Origin: Conexibacter woesei Iso977N
Lineage (GTDB): Bacteria > Actinomycetota > Thermoleophilia > Solirubrobacterales > Solirubrobacteraceae
Assembly: GCF_000424625.1 (NCBI RefSeq)
Contig: NZ_AUKG01000001.1
Location: 2,046,001 to 2,110,000, forward strand
Length of the DNA: 64,000 nucleotides
Direction of reading: 5' to 3'
The position numbers and the translations under genes are program-made. Shown piece after piece: positions 8,430 through 17,887 of the stretch. The first letter of the stretch is position 1. Each line of letters starts with the position of its first letter. Under the pieces are notes generated by a model, which made no database searches, was not told the origin of the DNA, and worked only from the letters and a program-made list of their open reading frames with translations.

Positions 8430-9656
8430 ATGGAGATCGAGATCGGCCGCGGGAAGAAGGCCCGCCGCGCCTATGGATTCGACGACATCGCGATCGTGCC
8501 TTCACGACGCACGCGTGACCCCGACGACGTCGACGTCTCCTGGAAGCTCGGCGACTACCGCTTCGAGCTGCCGCTGCTCGCGTCGGCGATGGACGGCGTC
8601 GTCTCGCCGCGCACCGCGGGCATCATCGGCAAGCTCGGCGGCCTCGCCGTCCTGAACCTCGAGGGCATCTTCGCCCGCTACGAGGACGCCGACGAGCAGC
8701 TGGAGCGCATCGCCGCGCTGCCCAAGGACGTCGCGACGCGCGAGATGCAGGAGATCTACCGCGCGCCGATCGACGAGGACCTGATGGTCCAGCGCATCCG
8801 CGAGATCAAGGAGCAGGGCGTCGTCACCGCCGCCTCGCTGACCCCGCAGCGCGTCAACAAGTACTACGAGAAGTGCCTCGACGCGGGCCTCGACATCCTG
8901 GTCATCCAGGGCACGGTCGTCTCCGCCGAGCACGTCTCGCAGACCTCCGAGGCGCTGAACCTCAAGGAGTTCATCGCCGACCTGCCGGTTCCGGTCGTCG
9001 TCGGCGGCTGTGCTTCGTACCACACGGGTCTGCACCTGATGCGCACCGGCGCGGCCGGCGTTCTTGTCGGTGTCGGTCCCGGCGCGGCGTGCACCACGCG
9101 CGGCGTCCTGGGCATCGGCGTCCCGCAGGCGACGGCGATCGCCGACGTCGCGGCCGCCCGCTCCCAGCACATGCTGGAGACCGGCGAGTACGTCCGCGTC
9201 ATCGCCGACGGCGGCATGCGCAACGGCGGCGACGTGTCGAAGGCGATCGCCTGCGGCGCCGACGCGGTCATGATCGGCTCCCCGCTCGCTCGCGCCCACG
9301 AGGCGCCGGGCCGCGGCTTCCACTGGGGCATGGCGACGTTCCACCCGACGCTCCCGCGCGGCGCGCGCGTGGCGACGACGCAGAACGGCACGCTCGAGGA
9401 GATCCTCGTCGGCCCGGCCCGCGAGAACGACGGCACGTTCAACCTGATGGGCGGCCTGCGCACCTCGATGGCCACCTGCGGCTACCAGGACATCGCCGAG
9501 TTCAACCGCGCGGAGCTGATGATCGCCCCGTCGCTGCAGACCGAGGGCAAGCAGCTCCAGACCTCGCAGTCCGTGGGCATGGGCTCGCGCGGCGCGGCGG
9601 TCGGGGCGCACAGCCCGTCGGCCGCCGAGGACAAGACGCCCGCCGGCGTCGCGTAG
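8430..9656 (+). CDS. guaB3: GuaB3-type IMP dehydrogenase family protein
   Basis: A member of the IMP dehydrogenase/GMP reductase superfamily, with the TIM barrel but no CBS pair. The sequence runs straight from the N-terminal FDDIAIVPSRRTRDPDDV (about residues 17-34) into the barrel. The phosphate-binding and catalytic loop GVGPGAACTTRGVLG puts the catalytic Cys at 221, followed by VIADGGMRNGGDV and MIGSPLARAHEAPG. At 408 residues it is slightly longer than typical GuaB3, with a polar Gln/Ser/Ala tail. guaA follows 12 nt later, consistent with IMP to XMP to GMP. Whether it oxidises IMP here is inferred from the family. Confidence 0.88.
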   Translation: MEIEIGRGKKARRAYGFDDIAIVPSRRTRDPDDVDVSWKLGDYRFELPLLASAMDGVVSPRTAGIIGKLGGLAVLNLEGIFARYEDADEQLERIAALPKDVATREMQEIYRAPIDEDLMVQRIREIKEQGVVTAASLTPQRVNKYYEKCLDAGLDILVIQGTVVSAEHVSQTSEALNLKEFIADLPVPVVVGGCASYHTGLHLMRTGAAGVLVGVGPGAACTTRGVLGIGVPQATAIADVAAARSQHMLETGEYVRVIADGGMRNGGDVSKAIACGADAVMIGSPLARAHEAPGRGFHWGMATFHPTLPRGARVATTQNGTLEEILVGPARENDGTFNLMGGLRTSMATCGYQDIAEFNRAELMIAPSLQTEGKQLQTSQSVGMGSRGAAVGAHSPSAAEDKTPAGVA

Positions 9657-9668
9657 TCCTACAACAAC

Positions 9669-11282
9669 ATGACAGACCACCTCGTCACCGCCTCGACGGC
9701 GGCCACGGAGCTCGCTGACGAATCGGCGCCCGTCGACCGCCCGACGGCGGTCGACGAGGTCGTCGTCCTCGACTACGGCGGGCAGTACTCGCAGCTGATC
9801 GCGCGGCGCGTCCGCGAGTGCGGTGTGTTCAGCGAGCTGCTGCCCCACCACGTCGGGGCGGCCGAGGTCCGCAAGCGCAGGCCGAAGGGCCTGATCCTGT
9901 CCGGCGGCCCGGCGTCGGTGTACGCCGACGGCGCGCCGAAGCTGGATCCGGAGCTGCTGGAGCTCGGCATCCCGGTGCTGGGCATCTGCTACGGCATGCA
10001 GCTGCTGGCGCTCAAGCTCGGCGGCAAGGTCGAGGGCGCCGAGGTCGGCGAGTTCGGTCGCTCCCAGCTGACCGTGCGCGAGCACGGGACGCTCTTCAAG
10101 GGCCTGCCCGAGGAGCAGTCGTGCTGGATGTCGCACCGCGACACGGTCTTCGAGGCGCCGCCGGAGTTCACCGCGCTGGCGTCCTCGACGGCGTCGCCGG
10201 TGGCGGCGTTCGAGTCGACCGAGCGCGGGATCTACGGCATCCAGTTCCACCCCGAGGTCGTGCACACGCCCTACGGGACCGAGGTGCTCAAGACGTTCCT
10301 GCGCGACGTCTGCGGCGCCGACCTGGAGTGGTCGGCCGCGTCGATCGTCGAGGAGCAGATCGAGCGGATCCGCGCTCAGGTCGGGACCGCCAAGGTCATC
10401 TGCGGGCTGTCCGGCGGCGTGGATTCCTCCGTGGCCGCCGTGCTCGTGCACCGCGCGATCGGCGACCAGCTCACGTGCATCTTCGTCGACCACGGGTTGA
10501 TGCGGAAGAACGAGGGCGAGCAGGTCATCAAGGCCTTCCGCGACCAGTACAAGATCCCGCTGGTGGCCGTCGACGCCGAGGACCGGTTCCTGGACAAGCT
10601 CGCGGGCGTGTCCGAGCCGGAGGCCAAGCGCAGGATCATCGGCGCCGAGTTCATCCGCGTCTTCGAGGAGGAGGCGGCCAAGATCGGCGACGCCAAGTTC
10701 CTCGTCCAGGGCACGCTGTACTCCGACGTGATCGAGAGCGGCGGCGGCACCGGCGCGGCGACGATCAAGTCCCATCACAACGTCGGCGGCCTGCCCGAGG
10801 ACCTCGAGTTCGAGCTGGTCGAGCCGCTGCGCGCGCTGTTCAAGGACGAGGTCCGCGCGGTCGGCGCCGAGCTCGGGCTGCCCGAGCGGCTCGTGTGGCG
10901 CCAGCCGTTCCCGGGCCCCGGCCTGGCGATCCGCGTCGTCGGCGGCGAGGCGACCAAGGAGCGGTTGGACGTCCTGCGCGACGCCGACTACATCCTGCAG
11001 GACGAGATCCGCAACGCCGGGCTCTACCGCGAGCTGTGGCAGTCCTTCTGCGTCCTGCCCGACGTCCGCACGGTCGGCGTCCAGGGCGACGAGCGCACCT
11101 ACGGCTACGTCGTCGTCATCCGCGCGGTGACCAGCGACGACGCGATGACCGCCGACTGGGCGCGCCTGCCCTACGACCTGCTCGAGCAGATCGCCTCGCG
11201 CATGATCAACGAGCTGCGCGAGGTCAACCGCGTGGTCTTGGACATCACGTCCAAGCCGCCAGGCACGATCGAGTGGGAGTGA
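9669..11282 (+). CDS. guaA: GMP synthase (glutamine-hydrolysing)
   Basis: Aminates XMP to GMP using glutamine and ATP. The 537-residue product has a 30-residue N-terminal extension. The class I amidotransferase domain (about 32-220) carries the nucleophile in LGICYGMQ and the His-Glu in FHPEV. The ATP-pyrophosphatase domain has the P-loop [14 protein letters not shown] near 243-256, and the C-terminal dimerisation domain ends KPPGTIEWE. The ATG at 9669 is preceded by ACAACAAC with no ribosome binding site. Linked to guaB3 by a 12-nt gap and followed at once by a strong terminator. Confidence 0.96.
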   Translation: MTDHLVTASTAATELADESAPVDRPTAVDEVVVLDYGGQYSQLIARRVRECGVFSELLPHHVGAAEVRKRRPKGLILSGGPASVYADGAPKLDPELLELGIPVLGICYGMQLLALKLGGKVEGAEVGEFGRSQLTVREHGTLFKGLPEEQSCWMSHRDTVFEAPPEFTALASSTASPVAAFESTERGIYGIQFHPEVVHTPYGTEVLKTFLRDVCGADLEWSAASIVEEQIERIRAQVGTAKVICGLSGGVDSSVAAVLVHRAIGDQLTCIFVDHGLMRKNEGEQVIKAFRDQYKIPLVAVDAEDRFLDKLAGVSEPEAKRRIIGAEFIRVFEEEAAKIGDAKFLVQGTLYSDVIESGGGTGAATIKSHHNVGGLPEDLEFELVEPLRALFKDEVRAVGAELGLPERLVWRQPFPGPGLAIRVVGGEATKERLDVLRDADYILQDEIRNAGLYRELWQSFCVLPDVRTVGVQGDERTYGYVVVIRAVTSDDAMTADWARLPYDLLEQIASRMINELREVNRVVLDITSKPPGTIEWE

Positions 11283-11288
11283 CCTGAC

Positions 11289-11316
11289 GAGAGGGCGGCC
11301 GAGCGGCCGCCCTCTC
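11289..11316. terminator. Bidirectional terminator hairpin
   Basis: A perfect 12-bp stem (GAGAGGGCGGCC pairing with GGCCGCCCTCTC) with a GAGC loop lies between the convergent stops of guaA and the PKD-domain gene. It has no T tract on the plus side, as is common in GC-rich genomes. Confidence 0.7.
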
Positions 11317-11327
11317 GCGTTCTGCGG

Positions 11328-13373
11328 CTAGGCGCGGGCGGCCAGCTTGGTGGTCGTGGTCGTCTTCGTGCCGTCGGCGGCGGTGAAGGTGACCGTCAGC
11401 GTGACGGTCAAGGACTTCAACTTGGCCGCACGGTTGCGAGTGGTCCTGCTGAGCTTCAGCGCGACCGGGACCGGCCTGCCGCTGGCGACCTTCGTCGTCT
11501 GCGCGCCGAGGCGCGTCGACTTCAGGCCCAGCTTCCTGGCGTCGGCCTTCGAGACCGTCGCGGTGACGCTGATCGTGCCGGCGCCCGGTGCGACGACCGT
11601 CGTCCGGATCGCCTGGCGGGCGAGGACCGTCGCCAGCCTCTGCGTGTGCGCGAGCATGACCGTCGGCGCCGCCTGCTTCGGCCCGGCGGCCGGCGTGGGC
11701 GCCGGGGCCTTGTCGGCGGTCCTGGTCGTCGTCGTGGTGGTCGTGGTCGACGGCGTCGTCGCGGTCGTGGTGCTCGTCGGCTGATCGCTCGGCGTGTCGC
11801 CGCCGGCGGGCGCCGCGGTGACCGTCACCGTGCGGGTCGCCGTCGTCGTGTTGCCGTGGGCGTCCTGCGACGCGATCGTCACCGTGTAGGTGCCGGCCGC
11901 GGCGTAGGTGTGCGACGGCGTCGCGCCGGTCACCGGCGCGGTGCCGTCGCCGAAGTCCCAGGTCGTGTCGCCGGTCGCCGAGAACGCGTCGACCGGGTTG
12001 ACCGAGGGCGCGTACGCGTGGCCCGCGACCGCGCTCGACGGGACGTCGAGGCCACGCAGGTACGGGCCCGAGTGGTCCAGGAACGACGCGTGGGCGCCGC
12101 CCGAGTTGTCGGTGAACACGGCGACCGCGCTGCCGTGGCCGTCGCCCGCGAGCACCGGGCTGTCGCCGTTGGCCGAGCCCCACGCCTGGACGTCGGGGGT
12201 CGACCACGAGCTGCCGGTGAGCACCGGCGTCTGCATCGAGGGGGAGGAGCCGGAGTCGCCCGGCCACGCCAGCGCGGCGAAGCCGCCGTCGCCGGCGGAC
12301 GCGCCGCCGCCGAGCCAGCCGCCGGTGCCGACCTGGACCGGCGCCGACCACGTGCCGTTCGCGTCGCGCGTCGCGGCGAAGTACGGGTTGCCGTTGGGCT
12401 CCTCGGCCCAGGAGACGACCGCGGTGCCGTCGGACGCGACCGACAGCGACGGGACGTAGTAGCTCTCGCCGGGGGTGTCGACCGAGACCTGGTGCGCGGC
12501 GCCCCAGGTGTCGTCGAGCGCCTGCGAGCGGACCTGCTCGCTCCTGCCCGACGTGCCCTGGTAGGCGATCGTCGCGCGGCCGGCGCCGTCGAGCGCCAAC
12601 TGGATCGAGTAGCCGGCGCCGAGCGGCGTGACCGACGACCACGTCGCGCCGTGCAGCACCGCGCTCTCCAGCTGGCCGTAGCGTTCCCACACGGCGACGG
12701 CCGAGCCGTCGGGGCGCCAGGCGACCGCGGTCTGCTGGACGCCGCTGGCGCCGGTGCCGAGGACGACCGGCGTGCCCCACGTCCCATCGGCGGAGCGGAT
12801 CGACGCGTACACGTTCAGGTCCTGCTGGGTCCAGAGCGCGATCGCGCGGCCGTCGGCGCCCAGGGCGGCCGACGGCGCGCTGGCGGCGGAGGTCGCGGGA
12901 TCGGGCGACAGCGCGCTCGCCGTGCCCCAGGCGCCACCCGCGGCGCGGGAGGCGACGTAGATCTGGTTCGGCCCGGGCATCGTCATCCCGGGGAAGCCCG
13001 GCATGGTCGTCGGGGTGTTCTGGCCCCAGACCGCGACCGCGGCGTCGTCGGCCGGCGAGGTCGCGATGGCGTACTCGCCGATGGCCTTCGCGGGGTCCGA
13101 GAGCGTCGTCGTCGCGCTCCAGCTGCCACCGGCGGGGTGGCTCTGGGCCACGAGCGCGCTCGCGAAGCCGGCGCTGTCGCGGATGACGGCGGTGACGTCG
13201 CCACCGGCGCCCATCGACGCCTTGGGGTACTGGTTGTTGTGGCCGGCGACGCCGAGGTCGACCGGGGTGGTCCAGGGCGAGACGGGGGTGGCCAGGGCGG
13301 CGGGGGCCACGAGGGCGGGGGACAGCATGGCGGTCGCGAAGACCGCAAGCGCGCTTCGGCGCATGAGGAGCAT
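11328..13373 (-). CDS. Secreted PKD-domain surface protein
   Basis: An exported protein of about 681 residues. An Arg-led signal peptide (MRRSALAVFATAML... ending near APAALA) is followed by a long region of repeated short motifs such as GRAIALW, GSAVAVWE, GTAVVSWAEE and GSAVAVF spaced every 40-60 residues, which suggests a beta-propeller. A PKD domain lies near residues 470-540 (TTWDFGDGTAPVTG... GTYTVTI). A Thr-rich linker and a basic Thr-rich tail follow. Start choice is uncertain: ATG at 13373 or 13364, or GTG at 13376. It is convergent with guaA and divergent from the lipase gene. Ligand unknown. Confidence 0.8.
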   Translation of the reverse strand: MLLMRRSALAVFATAMLSPALVAPAALATPVSPWTTPVDLGVAGHNNQYPKASMGAGGDVTAVIRDSAGFASALVAQSHPAGGSWSATTTLSDPAKAIGEYAIATSPADDAAVAVWGQNTPTTMPGFPGMTMPGPNQIYVASRAAGGAWGTASALSPDPATSAASAPSAALGADGRAIALWTQQDLNVYASIRSADGTWGTPVVLGTGASGVQQTAVAWRPDGSAVAVWERYGQLESAVLHGATWSSVTPLGAGYSIQLALDGAGRATIAYQGTSGRSEQVRSQALDDTWGAAHQVSVDTPGESYYVPSLSVASDGTAVVSWAEEPNGNPYFAATRDANGTWSAPVQVGTGGWLGGGASAGDGGFAALAWPGDSGSSPSMQTPVLTGSSWSTPDVQAWGSANGDSPVLAGDGHGSAVAVFTDNSGGAHASFLDHSGPYLRGLDVPSSAVAGHAYAPSVNPVDAFSATGDTTWDFGDGTAPVTGATPSHTYAAAGTYTVTIASQDAHGNTTTATRTVTVTAAPAGGDTPSDQPTSTTTATTPSTTTTTTTTRTADKAPAPTPAAGPKQAAPTVMLAHTQRLATVLARQAIRTTVVAPGAGTISVTATVSKADARKLGLKSTRLGAQTTKVASGRPVPVALKLSRTTRNRAAKLKSLTVTLTVTFTAADGTKTTTTTKLAARA

Positions 13374-13528
13374 CACCAACTTGCTTCGTGAGGGGGGAAC
13401 AGCAACGTCCCGTTTGGTCGGTCCCTCACGCCGTTCGGGTAGCCCGGGTGTCAGTTCGCCGACGGTGCGTAGCGCTATTCGTCCGCGCGCCCGGACCGGC
13501 CTGGCTAGGCGCGGCGGCCAGGAGGGAC

Positions 13529-13534
13529 TAGGGT
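13529..13534 (+). promoter_or_regulatory. Leaderless -10 element (TAGGGT) for the lipase gene
   Basis: TAGGGT lies 6 nt before the ATG at 13541. An AGGAGGGA stretch just upstream is too far (about 13 nt) to be a good ribosome binding site. Confidence 0.5.
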
Positions 13535-13540
13535 CGCGCG

Positions 13541-14722
13541 ATGGGTCGCTTCGTGGTCGCCGCCGTCGCGGCGCTGTCCTTGTTGTACGTCGCGGTCGCG
13601 GGTGCGGACGAGCCGTCCAACGCCTACTACCGGACGCCGAGCAGGCTGCCGGGCAAGCGCCACGGCGACGTGATCCGGCACAAGGCGCTCGGCGGTGAAC
13701 CCGCGGTCGCGGGCGCCGGCAGGACGCAGCTGGTGATCTACCGGACCACCGACGCGGCCGGCCGCGCAGTCCCGGCCTCCGGCGTCGTCTCGATCCCGAA
13801 GGGCAGGACGCCCAAGGGTGGCTGGCCGGTCATCACATGGGCGCACGGGACATCGGGCATCGCCGACCAGTGCGCGCCGTCGCTGGACTCCGCGACCGCC
13901 GCCGCGCACGGCTACAACGCCTACATCTACCCGCTGTTCACGCGCTGGCTGAAGGCCGGCTACGCGATCGTCCGGACCGACTACCAGGGGCTCGGCACGG
14001 CCGGGGACCACCAGTACCTGATCGGCGCCTCCGAGGGCCACTCGGTTCTCGACATGGTCCGCGCCGCCCGCGCGGCGCTGCCGGGGGCGTTGTCCACCAA
14101 CATGGTCATCTCCGGCCACTCACAGGGCGGCCACGCCGCGCTCTTCGCCGCCGCCGAGGCGCCGAAGTACACGCCGGAGCTGCACCTGCGCGGGACCGTC
14201 GCCTACGCGCCCGCCTCCCACCTGGACGAGCAGATCCCGCTGACGACGTCGCTCACGCAGCCCAACGCGGGCCTCACCGCGCTCGTCGCGACGATCGGCG
14301 CCGGGCTCGAGGCCGCCGGCCGGAGCGCCGGCGTCACGCCCGTGCTGACCCCGGCCGGCAGCGGCCTCGTCGCCGACGCCAGGACGCAGTGCCTCGGCAC
14401 GCTCGCCGGGACCGCGACGACGCAGAACCTCACGCCCGCGTCGCTCTTCCAGCAGGGCGCGAGCTTCACGACGCTGCGGAGGCTCCTCGACGCCCAGGAC
14501 CCGACCAACCTGAGGATTGCCAGCCGCGTCCGGATCGAGCAGGGCAGCGCCGACACGACCGTCATCCCGCTCTTCACCGACGACCTCGCCAAGACGCTCA
14601 CCGGCCGTGGCACGCCGTTGACCTACAACAAGGTCGCCGGCATCGACCACGCCGGGATCACGTCGGGCGCAGGCGCGACCGACGGGACCAAGTACATCGA
14701 GAAGTGGATGCCGGGGCGCTAG
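13541..14722 (+). CDS. Secreted alpha/beta-hydrolase, secretory lipase family
   Basis: 393 residues with a signal peptide (MGRFVVAAVAALSLLYVAVAGA). The alpha/beta-hydrolase fold resembles secretory lipases: ITWAHGTSG near residue 104, nucleophile elbow ISGHSQGGHAAL near 188-199 (Ser in GHSQG), acid candidate in GSADTTVIPLFTD near 336-348, and His in IDHAGIT near 368. Such enzymes hydrolyse extracellular esters or triglycerides; the natural substrate is not readable. The stop shares the tetranucleotide CTAG (14719-14722) with the oppositely oriented GspE-like gene. Confidence 0.85.
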   Translation: MGRFVVAAVAALSLLYVAVAGADEPSNAYYRTPSRLPGKRHGDVIRHKALGGEPAVAGAGRTQLVIYRTTDAAGRAVPASGVVSIPKGRTPKGGWPVITWAHGTSGIADQCAPSLDSATAAAHGYNAYIYPLFTRWLKAGYAIVRTDYQGLGTAGDHQYLIGASEGHSVLDMVRAARAALPGALSTNMVISGHSQGGHAALFAAAEAPKYTPELHLRGTVAYAPASHLDEQIPLTTSLTQPNAGLTALVATIGAGLEAAGRSAGVTPVLTPAGSGLVADARTQCLGTLAGTATTQNLTPASLFQQGASFTTLRRLLDAQDPTNLRIASRVRIEQGSADTTVIPLFTDDLAKTLTGRGTPLTYNKVAGIDHAGITSGAGATDGTKYIEKWMPGR

Positions 14723-16524
14723 CCCGCGGCGGTGACGCGGAGCACTTCTTCGGGCGACGTCAGCCCGAGCAGGACCTTGTCGCAGCCGTCCTCGCGCAGG
14801 CGCTTCATGCCCTGCGCGACGGCGACGTGGGCGATCTCGTCGGCCGAGGAGCGCTTGAGGATCAGCTCGCGGATCTCCTCGTTCATCCTGAGGACCTCGA
14901 AGATGCCGAGGCGGCCGCGGTAGCCGGTCTGGTTGCAGCGGTCGCAGCCGCCGGGCTTGAAGATCTCGACCGGGCCCTCGACCTCGAAGCCGTGGTCGTG
15001 CATGACGTGCTGCTCGACGCGCACGGCCCTCTTGCAGTGGTCGCAGAGCCTGCGCGCCAGGCGCTGGGCGACGACGCAGTCGATCGCGCTGGAGAGCAGG
15101 AACGGCTCGACGCCCATGTCCAGCAGGCGCGAGACCGCGTTCGGCGCGTCACGGGTGTGCAGCGTGGAGAGGACGAGGTGGCCGGTCAGCGCCGCCTCGA
15201 CCGCGATGTGCGCGGTCTCGCCGTCGCGGATCTCGCCGACCATGATGATGTCCGGGTCGGCGCGCATGATCGCCTTCAACCCGCCGGCGAACGTCATCTT
15301 CGCCTTGTTGTTGATGGCCATCTGCTTGACGCCGTCCATCCGGTACTCGACCGGGTCCTCGACGGTGACGATCGTGCGCGTGCCGTTGTTGACGTGCGCC
15401 AGGCACGAGTACAAGGTGGTGGACTTGCCCGAGCCGGTCGGGCCGGTGACGAGCACGCCGCCGTACGGGCGCGCCATCGCGGCCTCGACGTTCTTGCGGT
15501 CGCTCTCGAGCATCCCGATCTGCTCCAGCCCGACCGGGGCGGAGGACGAGTCCAGGATGCGCGCGACGACCGCCTCGCCGTGCACGGTCGGCAGCGTCAC
15601 GACGCGCAGGTCGATCTCGTGGCCGTCGATCAGCAGCGACACGCGGCCGTCCTGCGGCGTGCGGCGCTCGGCGATGTCGAGGTTCGCCATGACCTTGACG
15701 CGCGAGACGACGCCGACCGACATGCGGCGCGGGATCGTCACGGCGGAGTCGAGCATCCCGTCCACGCGGAAGATCACGTGCATGTCCTCCGAGGACGGGT
15801 CGAAGTGGATGTCCGAGGCGCCGCGGCGGATCGCGCGCTTCAGGACCGAGTTGACCAGCTTGATGATCGGCGCCGCGTCGTCGGCGCCGAGGTCGGTGAC
15901 GTCGGTGTCCGGGACCGCGGTGAGGTCGACCTCGCTGTCGCCCCCGTCGTCGTCGGCCGACAGGTCCGGGAGGTCGTTGCCGAGGCGGACGCTGAGGCGG
16001 TGGATGTCGTCGTAGGCGGCGACGACCGGGCGCACCGCCATGCCCGTGATCATCGTCACGTCGTCGATCGCGAGCATGTTGGCCGGGTCGGCCATCGCGA
16101 GCAGGAGCTGGCCCTCGTCGTCCTGGCCGACCGGGATCGCGTCGTAGCGGCGCACGAAGCCGGGGTCGACGAGGCGCGCGAGGTCGTTGTCGATGCGGAA
16201 GATCGTGAGGTCGATGCGCTCGATGCCGAAGCGCTCGGCCAGCACGCGGGCCAGCTGCTGCGGCGTCAGGACGCCGTCCTCGATCAGGACGCGGCCGGTC
16301 AGGCGCCCGGACTCACGGGCGTGCGCGACGGCCCTCTCGACCGCCTCCTCCTTGGCGAAGCCCAGCTCGACGACGACCTGGCCGATGAGCCGGGTCGAAC
16401 GTCCGCGCGACAGCGGCGGGATCAGGCCCGGGACGTCGGAGACCGGCGGCTCGTCGTGCAGAGACGGGACCGCGGGCGACGCCGCGTGGGCTGAGCTGCT
16501 GCTGCTGGGAGGAGGGACCGACAC
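14719..16524 (-). CDS. GspE/PilB-type secretion/pilus assembly ATPase
   Basis: 601 residues. A Ser/Pro-rich head is followed by an N-terminal MshEN-like domain (about 45-180) and an acidic linker (185-215). The ATPase core has Walker A GPTGSGKST at 361-369, an Asp box (TIVTVEDPVEYR) at 384-395 and Walker B IIMVGEIRDGE at 426-436. It has the zinc-binding tetracysteine of GspE/PilB: CDHC at 494-497 and CDRC at 527-530. It powers type IV pilus or type II secretion extension. No other secretion gene lies beside it, though a Flp-like pilin ends at the window's left edge. The GTG start is chosen as the first in frame. Confidence 0.9.
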   Translation of the reverse strand: MSVPPPSSSSSAHAASPAVPSLHDEPPVSDVPGLIPPLSRGRSTRLIGQVVVELGFAKEEAVERAVAHARESGRLTGRVLIEDGVLTPQQLARVLAERFGIERIDLTIFRIDNDLARLVDPGFVRRYDAIPVGQDDEGQLLLAMADPANMLAIDDVTMITGMAVRPVVAAYDDIHRLSVRLGNDLPDLSADDDGGDSEVDLTAVPDTDVTDLGADDAAPIIKLVNSVLKRAIRRGASDIHFDPSSEDMHVIFRVDGMLDSAVTIPRRMSVGVVSRVKVMANLDIAERRTPQDGRVSLLIDGHEIDLRVVTLPTVHGEAVVARILDSSSAPVGLEQIGMLESDRKNVEAAMARPYGGVLVTGPTGSGKSTTLYSCLAHVNNGTRTIVTVEDPVEYRMDGVKQMAINNKAKMTFAGGLKAIMRADPDIIMVGEIRDGETAHIAVEAALTGHLVLSTLHTRDAPNAVSRLLDMGVEPFLLSSAIDCVVAQRLARRLCDHCKRAVRVEQHVMHDHGFEVEGPVEIFKPGGCDRCNQTGYRGRLGIFEVLRMNEEIRELILKRSSADEIAHVAVAQGMKRLREDGCDKVLLGLTSPEEVLRVTAAG

Positions 16525-16593
16525 ACCCGGTACGTCGGCCGGGCTCGGACGAAGGTCCAGCGGGTGGACAGATGTTCGGTCCGTGCCCGGACG

Positions 16594-17199
16594 TCAGCGC
16601 CCGAAGTAGAGCGCGGCCGCAGGCAGGTCGGCGGCCAGCAGCGCCGCCTCGGCCTCGTGCTGCTGGGGTGTCGCCACGTCGTGGGCGAAGATCACGCCGG
16701 GGAGGTTGTCGAGGAGGACCGCGCGGACGTCCTGCCAGTCCTGCGTGTCCGGGAGCCGCAGCATCTCGTCGTCGAGCCCGAGCCGCGCCATCGTCGCCCG
16801 GACGAGGGTGACCAGCTCAGGGGCGGCGTGACGGCGGCGGCCGATGAGCTCCGAGCAGATCCGCTCGACGAGCTTGCCGCGCCACAACGGGAGCGCGTCC
16901 TCGGTCAGGATCCGCCGCTGAAGACGCCAATCGCCATCGGCCCACCAGCGCGGGACGAGCGGCGCGCCGTCCGGGGTTACGGCGACGGCGAGGCGCGGCG
17001 GCAGGCGCGTGCGAAGGTACTCCGTGCGCTCGCCGGCGGCGACGCGCGCGAGATGCTCCGCCGTGGTCGGTCGCCCGCGGTCGGCGAGGAGGACGCGCAA
17101 GGCGTGCGTCTCCAGCGGCACGCCGATCGCCGCGACGAGCGCTTCGATCTCGGTCGCGATCGCTCCCGCCCGGCGTGCTCTGCGGAGATCCGACGACAT
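16594..17199 (-). CDS. Hypothetical protein, 201 residues
   Basis: I do not recognise a family. The protein is mostly helical in character, Arg/Ala/Leu-rich, with no signal peptide or membrane segment. Conspicuous stretches are WWADGDWRLQRRIL (about 100-113) and DTQDWQDVRAVLLDNLPGVIF. The frame stays open to 17250, but a TAGCCT hexamer 7 nt before ATG 17199 supports this start. It is divergent from the rplM-rpsI operon and downstream-adjacent to the GspE-like gene, with no evidence of a link to either. Confidence 0.7.
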   Translation of the reverse strand: MSSDLRRARRAGAIATEIEALVAAIGVPLETHALRVLLADRGRPTTAEHLARVAAGERTEYLRTRLPPRLAVAVTPDGAPLVPRWWADGDWRLQRRILTEDALPLWRGKLVERICSELIGRRRHAAPELVTLVRATMARLGLDDEMLRLPDTQDWQDVRAVLLDNLPGVIFAHDVATPQQHEAEAALLAADLPAAALYFGR

Positions 17200-17206
17200 G
17201 GCGTAG

Positions 17207-17212
17207 AGGCTA
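17207..17212 (-). promoter_or_regulatory. Leaderless -10 element (TAGCCT) for the 201-aa hypothetical gene
   Basis: On the minus strand TAGCCT is separated by 7 nt from the ATG at 17199 and decides between this start and the longer open frame. Confidence 0.5.
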
Positions 17213-17314
17213 ACGTATAGGTCGGTGACCGCGTAACTCTCGATGAACACGGGGATCGCGTGGCGATCGGTCCCGAACCGTGCACCCCGGAACGCGCACG
17301 CGGCGCAGCCCGGC

Positions 17315-17452
17315 TACACTCTCCCGGCTGGATCGGGCCGACAGGCGGCTCGACGCGGTTCGATCCCGCTCCCTCGCGGAGCAGTTGCGATCGGAACGCA
17401 CTCCGTACACTCGTCCGTCGCCGCGCGCCCTGACGTGCGGCCACAGAACGCC
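17315..17452 (+). promoter_or_regulatory. rplM leader region with two TACACT hexamers
   Basis: Two -10-like TACACT hexamers occur at 17315-17320 and 17406-17411, giving leaders of roughly 125 or 35 nt before the GTG of rplM. Neither has a convincing -35; TTGCGA at 17385-17390 lies 15 nt before the second. No Shine-Dalgarno precedes GTG 17453. A leader-based control by L13 is possible but I see no defined fold. Confidence 0.35.
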
Positions 17453-17887
17453 GTGAAGACCTACGTCGCAAATTCAGAGAACCGCGAGCGCAACTGGCTC
17501 GTCGTCGATGCCAACGGCCAGACACTGGGCCGGCTCGCGACGCAGATCGCCGACGCTCTGCGTGGCAAGCGCAAGCCCGAGTACACCCCGCACGTCGATA
17601 CCGGTGACTTCGTCATCGTCATCAACGCGGAGAAGATCTCGGTCAGCGGCAACAAGCGCACCGAGAAGCGCTACTACCGCCACTCCGGCTACCCGGGCGG
17701 GATCAAGTCCCGCACGCTCGAGGAGATGCTCGAGCGTCGCCCCGAGGAAGTCATCCGCCTCGCGGTGAGGGGCATGCTGCCCCGCAACCGCCTCGCCCGC
17801 AAGCAGCTCACGAAGCTGAAGGTGTACGCCGGCGCGGAGCATCCGCACGCGGCGCAGCAGCCCCAGCCCTTGGAGATCAATTCTTGA
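17453..17887 (+). CDS. rplM: 50S ribosomal protein L13
   Basis: 144 residues, the standard length. [20 protein letters not shown] at the N-terminus, [18 protein letters not shown] and [16 protein letters not shown] are L13 landmarks, followed by the conserved [10 protein letters not shown]-type segment (here [15 protein letters not shown]). The GTG at 17453 is taken because it gives the canonical N-terminus; the frame is open further upstream. The TGA stop overlaps the rpsI ATG by one base (TGATG), the classical L13-S9 pair. Confidence 0.96.
   Translation: MKTYVANSENRERNWLVVDANGQTLGRLATQIADALRGKRKPEYTPHVDTGDFVIVINAEKISVSGNKRTEKRYYRHSGYPGGIKSRTLEEMLERRPEEVIRLAVRGMLPRNRLARKQLTKLKVYAGAEHPHAAQQPQPLEINS

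Noticed and set aside
11300-11784. Plus-strand frame of hydrophobic Val-rich sequence opposite the PKD gene
   Set aside because: It is the complement of the Thr-rich linker and tail; the PKD reading on the minus strand has a signal peptide and domain.
13835-16494. 885-codon plus-strand frame across the lipase and GspE genes
   Set aside because: Out of frame with the lipase and antisense to the GspE-like ATPase; no domain content.
17350-17375. GGTTCGATCCC before rplM, resembling the T arm of a tRNA
   Set aside because: The sequence just 3' of it has no matching acceptor strand upstream, and no D or anticodon arm can be drawn within 90 nt.
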